DNA of 6,780 bases. Source: an uncultured Tannerella sp. (GTDB lineage: Bacteria; Bacteroidota; Bacteroidia; Bacteroidales; Tannerellaceae). Below the pieces are notes generated by a model. It saw only the letters and a program-made list of their open reading frames with translations, searched no databases and was not told where the DNA came from. The stretch is taken from positions 1 through 6,780 of the forward strand of contig CALHPT010000036.1 of assembly GCA_938036405.1 (NCBI GenBank), read 5' to 3'. Every line of letters starts with the position of its first letter. The stretch's first letter is position 1. The translations under genes and the position numbers were made by a program. Shown here piece after piece: positions 1 through 5,397 of this stretch.

Positions 1-289
1 AAAACGGTTTTGAGTGCCGTGGAGCTTCCATAAGCCCCGCTTTCGGCTTAGTTCGTCCTTCGAATTCACGCCCTTTTAATGCTTACTCCGATGGTTGCGT
101 AAGGGACAAAGCGCTCCCTTTGCAGAAGGTCTACAAGCCGCCTTGCATAAGGTGCACAAGGCAGGATGCCTTCTCAAGGCTCCGCCTATTTGTGACACTT
201 ACAACATCCCGACATCAACGAGCGTATTTGGAGCAAATGACAGACAGCTCCACCGCTCTGCCTACTTTTGGTCTGTCAAACGAAACCCT
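1..289. other. Upstream region without an assigned gene; possible C-terminal end of an unidentified CDS
   Basis: I recognise no gene here. On the + strand, one frame is open from the left edge (base 3) to a TGA at 291-293. That stop overlaps the thioesterase ATG as ATGA, an arrangement common in operons. The frame would encode about 96 residues ending in FGLSNETL, with no domain I know and a composition unlike the neighbouring proteins. A second frame, open from 95, reads straight into the thioesterase, but its extra residues do not belong to the hotdog fold. The stretch also has several short inverted repeats: TAAGCC/GGCTTA at 31-50 and alternating GCCTT/AAGGC arms at 140-180. It could be the end of an upstream gene, a leader, or a degenerate repeat. 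The sequence alone does not decide between these. Confidence 0.3.
263..270 (+). promoter_or_regulatory. Possible Bacteroidetes -7 element (TACTTTTG) before the thioesterase gene
   Basis: TACTTTTG matches the Bacteroidetes -7 consensus TAnnTTTG and ends 19 bases before the thioesterase ATG, which would leave a leader of only about a dozen bases. No TTTG sits at the expected -33 distance; the nearest, at 227-230, is too far upstream. The eight-base match may be chance, and the gene may instead be read from upstream. Confidence 0.25.
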
Positions 290-685
290 ATGAACACATA
301 TCGATTTGAAATGGAGATGAAGGTGCGCGATTATGAATGCGACCTGCAAGGCGTGGTTAACAACGCTAACTATCAACATTACATGGAGCATACGCGCCAT
401 GAATTCCTAGAGTCGCTGGGCGAGAATTTCGGCCGGCTGCATGAGCAGGGCGTGGACGTTTTCGTCTCACGTGTGGACATCCGATACCGCCATTCGCTGC
501 GCAGTGGCGACCGTTTTCGGTCGTGCATGAACCTGCGGCGAGAGGGCGTGAAGCTCGTCTTTCTGCAAGATCTCTACCGACTGCCGGACGGTGTGCAAGT
601 CATTTCGGCGCGCGTGGAAACCGTGGCCGTTGAGGGCGGACAGCTGACGCGTGGGGAGTATTTCGATCGGTTGCTTGCAGAGTGA
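290..685 (+). CDS. Acyl-CoA thioesterase, 4HBT/YbgC-like hotdog fold
   Basis: This 131-residue cytosolic protein has the length of a single hotdog domain of the 4-hydroxybenzoyl-CoA/YbgC thioesterase group, which hydrolyses acyl-CoA thioesters. The family motif lies at residues 13-37: RDYECDLQGVVNNANYQHYM followed by E33 and R36. D18 corresponds to the catalytic Asp of YbgC. The position that is His in YbgC is Asn in the VVNNANY segment here, a common variant. Later strands (VSRVDIRYRHSLRSGD, LVFLQDLY) fit the fold. I chose the ATG at 290 because the motif then falls at its usual distance from the N-terminus; the in-frame extension back to 95 has no family resemblance. No ribosome binding site is evident. 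The stop overlaps a GTG of the dprA frame as GTGA, suggesting co-transcription. The substrate cannot be deduced. Confidence 0.87.
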   Translation: MNTYRFEMEMKVRDYECDLQGVVNNANYQHYMEHTRHEFLESLGENFGRLHEQGVDVFVSRVDIRYRHSLRSGDRFRSCMNLRREGVKLVFLQDLYRLPDGVQVISARVETVAVEGGQLTRGEYFDRLLAE

Positions 686-696
686 ACGGCTCTTCT

Positions 697-1872
697 ATGA
701 CGGGTGAAGACAAGGCGCCTCTAACGAATGGTCACATGGACGACGAACGCATCGCCTTAATGGCACTGAAGATGATCCGTGGCGTGGGCGACGTGTCCGT
801 CCGCGGACTGCAACAGCACTTCGGATCGGCCGGAGAAGCGCTGCGTGCTACGGCGCCGGAGTTGGCCGAGGTGGGCGGCTTGGGGCGTGAGACGGCCGAA
901 CGGATCGTGGTCGAACGCGAGGCTGCGCTGCGGCGTGCCGAGCAGGAGCTGCGCTTTGCCACGGATCATGCGATCCGCGTCTACACCCCCGCCGATAGCG
1001 ATTATCCCGCCCGACTGCGGGCCTGCCCAGACGCGCCGTCGGTGGTCTACTATCGCGGCACGGTCGACCTGAATACGGCCCGCATCGTTAGCATTGTGGG
1101 TACGCGGCGTTGCACGGACTATGGCACGGATCTGACCGCCCGACTGGTGGAGGGATTGGCAGCTATAGATCCCTCGATCATTATCGTCAGCGGATTAGCC
1201 TACGGCATCGATGTCTGCGCACATCGCAGTGCGCTCCGCATGGGGCTGCCGACTGTTGGGGTACTGGCACACGGGCTGGATCGCATCTATCCCGCGGCTC
1301 ACCGCGCTACGGCGGCGGAGATGACGTCGTGCGGTGGCCTGCTGACGGACTTCCCCTCGGGGACGAACCCTGTGCGCGAGAACTTCCTGCGGCGTAACCG
1401 ACTGATCGCAGCGTTGGCAGACGCGACGGTTATCATCGAGTCGCCCGTGCGGAGCGGCGCGCTCTCAACGGCAGCTTATGCCCACGCTTACACGCGTCAG
1501 GTCTTTGCTTGCCCTGGCCGCGTGACGGACGAACAGTCGGCGGGCTGTCTGCACCTGATCTTCCGACAGCGTGCACGCCTCATCACCTCGGCGGAGGATC
1601 TCTGTCAGGCGATGGCGTGGACGCCGTCAGAAATACGACCGAAAGCAACGCGCAGCGCCTCGATCCCGTCTACCTCATCGCGCCCGTCGGCCACGACGCC
1701 CCTGCCGGACAACGCCGTGACGCGTGTGCTCCGCTCCGAGGGGCCGACGCAGATCAACGACTTGGCGCGCCTGGCCGACCTCTCCGTGCGGGAGGTGATG
1801 ACCCTCCTCTTTGATCTGGAGATGGACGGCCTCGTCACCACCCTGCCCGGCGGGATGTATAAACTCATCTAA
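697..1872 (+). CDS. dprA: DNA-processing protein DprA (Smf)
   Basis: DprA binds incoming single-stranded DNA in the cytoplasm and loads RecA during natural transformation. Numbering from the ATG at 697 (391 residues), an N-terminal helix-hairpin-helix/SAM-like region covers about 15-80 (MIRGVGDV, EVGGLGRETAERIV). The Rossmann-like core (about 100-305) carries the hallmarks VGTRRCTDYG (134-143), SGLAYGID, LAHGLDRIYPAAHR, RENFLRRNRLIA, SGALSTAAYA and CPGR. A Ser/Thr/Pro-rich linker (about 312-337) joins a C-terminal winged helix (about 338-391) of the kind many DprA proteins carry. The usual GCNxLI is GCLHLI here. Start choice is uncertain: GTG at 682 overlaps the thioesterase stop, and ATG at 736 (MDDERIALMALK) is where family similarity seems to begin. 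Family identity is firm. No terminator follows, so the next gene is probably co-transcribed. Confidence 0.95.
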   Translation: MTGEDKAPLTNGHMDDERIALMALKMIRGVGDVSVRGLQQHFGSAGEALRATAPELAEVGGLGRETAERIVVEREAALRRAEQELRFATDHAIRVYTPADSDYPARLRACPDAPSVVYYRGTVDLNTARIVSIVGTRRCTDYGTDLTARLVEGLAAIDPSIIIVSGLAYGIDVCAHRSALRMGLPTVGVLAHGLDRIYPAAHRATAAEMTSCGGLLTDFPSGTNPVRENFLRRNRLIAALADATVIIESPVRSGALSTAAYAHAYTRQVFACPGRVTDEQSAGCLHLIFRQRARLITSAEDLCQAMAWTPSEIRPKATRSASIPSTSSRPSATTPLPDNAVTRVLRSEGPTQINDLARLADLSVREVMTLLFDLEMDGLVTTLPGGMYKLI

Positions 1873-1914
1873 TCTGGCGGATACCCCCTCAGGATTCGCC
1901 CCTACATATCATTT

Positions 1915-3609
1915 ATGAAGACTCTCTTGCAAATACTCAAGGAAAGGAAGTTGCAGATCTTCTTCCTTCTCTACGTACTCATGCCTGTGCCCGTATTGAG
2001 TTTGCTGGCGCAGAACCTCTCGCTCAGCGCCGTGGCCGTAGGCATAGGCCTCAGCCTCGTGTTGCTATGCGTCGTCTTTCTGCTCACCTCATTTATGACC
2101 ACCCGGGGGCTGAAGATCTTCTACTCCTTGTTGCTGGCGATCACCATCATCCCCGGAACGATCTTCATCGGCTACCTCTTCATCGGCCACGTGCTCCTTT
2201 CGGGCGGCACCATCACGTCGATCTTCGAGACCAATACCAACGAGGCCTCGGAGTTTATCGCCTACCTCAACCCCTGGCTCGTGACGGCCGTCACGCTCTT
2301 TGTCCTTACGCCGATCATTATGATCTGCCGCATGAAGCAACCGGAACAGTTCTTCCGCGTGCGCCGACACAAGTACGCCTTCTTCGCCCTTGTGCTCGTG
2401 GCGTTGCTTTTCGTCACGGTTCGGCCCGTGGCGCAACGGATCTATTTCGTCGACTTCTATCGCGTCTTTGCCAACTACAAGATCGACCGCTTCCGTGAGG
2501 AGCGTGCCTTGGCGCGACGTCACACGCAGCCGTTTGAGGTGCGTACGCAGCCGAATAAGATGCCGCGGCTCGTGGTGCTCGTCATTGGCGAATCGCACGC
2601 CCGACGTCACATGTCGCTCTACGGTTATCCGCGCGACACGAACCCGCTTCTCTCCGCCCGACGGAGCGAGCTTTGCGTCTACACGGATGTCGTCTCGCCA
2701 CAGGTGCACACCATCCCCGTGCTCCGTGCGGCGCTCACCTTCGCCGACCGGGATCACCCCGAACGCCTGACCACCTACCCCTCGCTCATCGAGCTATTCA
2801 ACCGTGCCGGATTCGAGACGTACGTCATCAGCAATCAGCCGCTGCTCGACGCTTCATCCAGCTACGATGCCCTCTTGAAACTCGCCGATCACACCGTCGA
2901 TCTCTCCGCCCGGAAGTCGCCCGACGGCATCCTCTTGCCGTCCTTCGAGCAGGCCCTGACGGCTCCCGGCGATCGCCCCCGGCTGATTGTGCTGCATCTC
3001 ATGGGTTGCCATATCGGATATAAGTATCGCTATCCCGCGGACTTTGACTTCTTCACGCGCCTCAACGATACGCTCCCCGACGCTTTGCCCAACCTCACGC
3101 CCGAGGCCCGCACCACGATCGATGAGTACGACAACTCCGTCCGATATAACGACTACCTCCTCTCCACCCTCATCGCCCGTATCGAGCGTGAGCACACGCC
3201 CGCGGCCTTCGTCTATTTCTCGGACCACGGCGAGGAGGTGAACGAGTTTCGGCCCTTCAGCGGGCATGCTTACGAGAAGGTGACGTCGTACATGTGTGAG
3301 GTGCCCTTCCTCATCTGGCTCTCGCCCGAGTTTCGGAGCATGCGCCCCGACTTGCACTTCGATGCTACGCGCCCCTACTCCACCGTCGATCTGCCCTACA
3401 CGATGGCCGACCTGGCCGCGCTGCGTTTCCGAGGTTACGACGATACGCGCAGCCTGCTCTCACCCCAATTCCGTCCTCGCCAGCGCCGAGTCGGCGAGCT
3501 TTCCTACGAGACGGTGCTCGACATGACCCGCAGCGCCAAGGAGCGCCAGAGCGCCCCCTCTCGCGCCTCTTCTTTCATCGGCACACTCACCCGCCGGTTC
3601 GCGGAATGA
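1915..3609 (+). CDS. Inner-membrane phosphoethanolamine transferase, EptA/CptA-type sulfatase family
   Basis: A 564-residue protein with five predicted membrane helices (about 12-32, 36-60, 68-92, 119-138, 153-170) and a periplasmic alkaline-phosphatase/sulfatase-fold domain (about 215-520). Relatives move phosphoethanolamine from phosphatidylethanolamine to lipid A or LPS core. The loop FETNTNEASEF (104-114) matches the EptA/MCR segment with a conserved substrate-binding Glu, here E110. GESHARRHMSLYGYPRDTNP (225-244) supplies zinc ligand E226. T266, in SPQVHTIP, is the probable nucleophile that accepts the phosphoethanolamine. SDHGEE (436-441) gives metal ligands D437 and H438, and H451 lies in SGHAYEK. 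The site therefore looks intact. The GES-x-LYGY-R-T-P pattern is closer to CptA than to classic EptA (GETSR), so I give no symbol. The C-terminus is basic. It starts 42 bases after dprA with no promoter visible. Polymyxin resistance is a possible but unproven consequence. Confidence 0.88.
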   Translation: MKTLLQILKERKLQIFFLLYVLMPVPVLSLLAQNLSLSAVAVGIGLSLVLLCVVFLLTSFMTTRGLKIFYSLLLAITIIPGTIFIGYLFIGHVLLSGGTITSIFETNTNEASEFIAYLNPWLVTAVTLFVLTPIIMICRMKQPEQFFRVRRHKYAFFALVLVALLFVTVRPVAQRIYFVDFYRVFANYKIDRFREERALARRHTQPFEVRTQPNKMPRLVVLVIGESHARRHMSLYGYPRDTNPLLSARRSELCVYTDVVSPQVHTIPVLRAALTFADRDHPERLTTYPSLIELFNRAGFETYVISNQPLLDASSSYDALLKLADHTVDLSARKSPDGILLPSFEQALTAPGDRPRLIVLHLMGCHIGYKYRYPADFDFFTRLNDTLPDALPNLTPEARTTIDEYDNSVRYNDYLLSTLIARIEREHTPAAFVYFSDHGEEVNEFRPFSGHAYEKVTSYMCEVPFLIWLSPEFRSMRPDLHFDATRPYSTVDLPYTMADLAALRFRGYDDTRSLLSPQFRPRQRRVGELSYETVLDMTRSAKERQSAPSRASSFIGTLTRRFAE

Positions 3610-3617
3610 ATTGAGCC

Positions 3618-3625
3618 TATCTTTG
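3618..3625 (+). promoter_or_regulatory. Bacteroidetes -7 promoter element (TATCTTTG) for the M48 protease gene
   Basis: TATCTTTG is an exact TAnnTTTG match, followed by a C-rich stretch as in many Bacteroidetes promoters. It lies nine bases after the transferase stop and 49 bases before the M48 start, predicting a leader of roughly 40 bases. The -33 element is poor: only TTCG, at 3598-3601, lies near the expected place. It suggests that the protease is transcribed on its own even though it follows the transferase closely. Confidence 0.6.
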
Positions 3626-3674
3626 TCCGCACAAATAATCAATGTATTACTCACTCAAATTAGACATTTGACCT

Positions 3675-4475
3675 ATGAAAAAAGTGATCTTTTTTATGGC
3701 GTTCGCCATGACCCTGACAGCCGCCCAAGCGCAAATCAGAATCGGCGGAAAGAGCATCAACCTCGACAAAGCCACTCAGGCCGTCAGCAAGGTGGCCAAG
3801 GCCGTCACGCTGAGCGATGCCGACATCTCCAACCTCTGCCACGAGTCGGTCGAGTGGATGGACAAACACAACGAAGTGGCCAAGGACAACTCGGAGTATG
3901 CCAAGCGCCTGGCCCGCCTCACGAAGGGCTTCAAGGAGGTGAACGGCATGCCGCTCAACTTCAAGGTCTATCTCGTGACAGACATCAACGCCTTCGCCTC
4001 GGGCGACGGCAGCGTGCGCGTCTTCAGCTCGCTGATGGACATCATGGACGACGACGAACTGATGGGTGTAATCGGTCATGAGATCGGCCACGTAGCCAAC
4101 ACCGACGTGAAGGACGCCATGAAGCAGGCCTACATGACAGCCGGACTCATCGATGCCGCCGGCGCCGTCAGCAACACCGCCAGCAAACTCTCCGACACGC
4201 AGCTCAACAAGCTCACGCAGGCCTTCCTCAGCGCCCAGTTCTCGCAGAAGCAAGAGTCGGCCGCGGACGAGTACGGCATCAAGAAATGCGCCGAGCTTGG
4301 CTTCGACCCCTACGGTCTGGCTAACGGATTGCAGAAGTTGGCCGACCTCTCCGGTGGTGCCAAGCAGTCGGCGGTGCAAAAGATGTTCTCCTCGCACCCG
4401 GACGACGGCAAACGCGTAGCCCGCGCCAAAACGCTGGCTGAGAAGTACGGCAAAGCCAGCTCGAAGAAGAAGTAA
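3675..4475 (+). CDS. Secreted M48-family zinc metalloprotease (LoiP/YggG-like)
   Basis: A 266-residue protein beginning with a clear signal peptide (MKKVIFFMAFAMTLTAAQA, probable cleavage after residue 19). There is no lipobox Cys, so it should be soluble and exported to the periplasm, unlike the lipoprotein LoiP of E. coli. The zincin motif HEIGH is at 135-139 (ligands H135 and H139, catalytic E136). The third ligand is E194 in the ESAADEYG segment. SSHPDDGKR (239-247) is the usual SHP motif near the end of the M48 domain, and NAFASGDGSVRVFSSL (105-120) is the conserved strand leading to the active site. All catalytic residues are present. Relatives act in envelope protein quality control; the substrate here is unknown. 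The C-terminus is lysine-rich. The ATG at 3675 is supported by the signal peptide that follows directly. Confidence 0.92.
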   Translation: MKKVIFFMAFAMTLTAAQAQIRIGGKSINLDKATQAVSKVAKAVTLSDADISNLCHESVEWMDKHNEVAKDNSEYAKRLARLTKGFKEVNGMPLNFKVYLVTDINAFASGDGSVRVFSSLMDIMDDDELMGVIGHEIGHVANTDVKDAMKQAYMTAGLIDAAGAVSNTASKLSDTQLNKLTQAFLSAQFSQKQESAADEYGIKKCAELGFDPYGLANGLQKLADLSGGAKQSAVQKMFSSHPDDGKRVARAKTLAEKYGKASSKKK

Positions 4476-4533
4476 TCGCTTCCTCACGAACACATCCTTT
4501 TCCGCCGAGCCTTCGCAGTTTTGGAAATGCGTC

Positions 4534-4541
4534 TATATTTG
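4534..4541 (+). promoter_or_regulatory. Bacteroidetes -7 promoter element (TATATTTG) for tRNA-Leu
   Basis: TATATTTG fits TAnnTTTG exactly and ends 17 bases before the first base of the mature tRNA, a normal distance for a short 5' leader. A TTCG at 4512-4515 lies near the -33 distance. A better TTTTG at 4519-4523 is too close. This region also resembles one unit of the downstream 42-bp array (4517-4531 against 4799-4812). Confidence 0.6.
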
Positions 4542-4558
4542 CGGCGTCTTCCAGCAAG

Positions 4559-4642
4559 GCCCAGATGGCGGAATCGGTAGACGCGCTGGTCTCAAACACC
4601 AGTGGATTCACTTCCATCCCGGTTCGACCCCGGGTCTGGGTA
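4559..4642 (+). tRNA. tRNA-Leu (anticodon CAA)
   Basis: A complete 84-base class II tRNA that reads UUG leucine codons. The acceptor stem is GCCCAGA (4559-4565) with TCTGGGT (4635-4641), including a G-U first pair; A4642 is the discriminator expected for leucine. The D stem is GCG/CGC (4568-4570 and 4582-4584). The anticodon stem CTGGT/ACCAG (4586-4590 and 4598-4602) closes loop CTCAAAC, giving anticodon CAA at 4593-4595. The long variable arm TGGA...TCCA marks a class II tRNA. The T arm is CCCGG-TTCGACC-CCGGG (4618-4634). CCA is not encoded. A promoter lies just upstream and a terminator just downstream. Confidence 0.97.
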
Positions 4643-4651
4643 CGCAAAAGC

Positions 4652-4689
4652 AAAGCCAAGGATTGATTGATTCAGTCCTTGGCTTTTTT
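4652..4689 (+). terminator. Rho-independent terminator of tRNA-Leu
   Basis: AAAGCCAAGGA (4652-4662) pairs over 11 bases with TCCTTGGCTTT (4676-4686) across a 13-base loop. The downstream arm runs into six T residues (4684-4689). It starts nine bases after the tRNA. On the - strand the same hairpin is followed by TTTGCTTTTG, so it may also stop transcription arriving from the U32 gene through the repeat array. Confidence 0.93.
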
Positions 4690-4764
4690 GTTGACCGACG
4701 TGATGCACACGGCGCATTTTGGTGGTGTGCGCCCCGTTGAATAGCCTTTGGGGAGGCGTTGAGG

Positions 4765-4932
4765 GGGGTGCACCGACGGCGATCTGCCACACTCGTCAAG
4801 TTTTGGAATGCGCCTCAACGGCGTATAGGTTCTCTCATCAAGTTTCGAGATATGTAGCGGCGATGTTCTGCCGCATTCGTCAAGTTTCAGGACATGCACC
4901 GAAAAAGGGGAGGTGAAGGAGTCGTGTTTTGA
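4765..4932. repeat. 42-bp tandem repeat, GC-richer block (four units)
   Basis: There are four units of exactly 42 bases, starting at 4765, 4807, 4849 and 4891. The clearest landmark is TCAAG at 4796, 4838 and 4880, spaced 42 and 42, inside a core like CGTCAAGTTTYRGRAYATG. The fourth unit is the most diverged (TCGTG in place of TCAAG). On the - strand the frame is open and encodes a 14-residue periodicity around KLDE: LKLDECGRTSPLHI, SKLDERTYTPLRRI, PKLDECGRSPSVHP. This frame hits a stop in the next block, at 4966-4968. Weaker traces in the same register reach back toward the tRNA terminator, for instance TTTTGG at 4717-4722, exactly 84 bases before the one at 4801. It is probably non-coding or a relic. 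Confidence 0.85.
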
Positions 4933-5310
4933 AATGTAGCTCTTGTATGGAGCAAAAAAGAGGGTCTATTTATCGATCTATACGTTGTATGGGTGGAGAA
5001 ATAGATTCTGTTTTTGATTGTATACGTTGTATGGAGTGAGAAATAGAATCTGTTTTTGAGTCTGTCTTTTGTATAGATGCAAAGACAGACTCTGTTTTGG
5101 GATCTATACGTTGTAAGGATAGGGAGAAAGACTCTATTTCGGGGTCAATCTGATGTATGGGCCATAAAATAGAGTCTATTTCTTGATCTATACATTGTAT
5201 GAGATACGAAATAGAGTCTGTTTTTGAGTCTATACGTGGTCTATGTAGAGAAACAGAGTCTGTTTGAGCGTCTCTATATGGTATAGATCGACAAACAGAC
5301 TCTGTTTTGG
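4933..5310. repeat. 42-bp tandem repeat, AT-rich block (nine units with palindromes)
   Basis: Nine consecutive units of exactly 42 bases run from 4933 (starts 4933, 4975, 5017, 5059, 5101, 5143, 5185, 5227, 5269), in register with the GC-richer block. A typical unit starts GATCTATACGTTGTATGG and ends GAAATAGAGTCTGTTTTTG. Unit positions 25-39 form an odd palindrome, AAAYAGA-N-TCTRTTT, fully paired in units 6, 8 and 9 and with one wobble or mismatch in most others. Units 2, 3 and 7 also contain ATAC-N3-GTAT centred at position 11. A tenth unit starts at 5311 but decays after about ten bases. All reading frames I followed on the - strand are broken by stops. The block is visibly AT-rich beside the GC-rich flanking genes and lies downstream of genes on both sides. 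Its function is unknown. Confidence 0.92.
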
Positions 5311-5397
5311 AACTGATACGACGGCTGCTTTTTGAAACACGGCAAATTCACCTACTCCATTTCGCTGCACATCCCCGAACGCGCCGCGGAAGGCCCA

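Noticed and set aside
31..50. TAAGCC/GGCTTA hairpin as a terminator of an upstream gene
   Set aside because: The stem is six pairs with an eight-base loop, and what follows is GTTCGTCCTTC, not a T-run.
95..289. N-terminal extension of the thioesterase back to 95
   Set aside because: The hotdog family motif falls at its normal distance from the ATG at 290, and the extra 65 residues have no resemblance to the family.
2089..2757. 222-codon - strand open frame inside the phosphoethanolamine transferase gene
   Set aside because: It is antisense to a clearly recognisable membrane enzyme, with a charged low-complexity composition and no motif.
4672..4899. A - strand 75-residue gene starting with GTG and containing the KLDE repeats
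   Set aside because: Its 3' end runs through degenerate repeat and the tRNA terminator T-run, its start is arbitrary within the array, and no ribosome binding site or promoter is seen. I treat it as a repeat, with the coding hint kept as a finding.
4765..5310. CRISPR array
   Set aside because: The units are contiguous and diverge along their whole length; there is no alternation of identical repeats with unique spacers and no cas gene.
4765..5310. Iteron-type replication origin or plasmid stability locus
   Set aside because: No rep, parA or parB gene is present and the neighbours are chromosomal housekeeping genes. The phased palindromes keep a partition-like role possible but unsupported.
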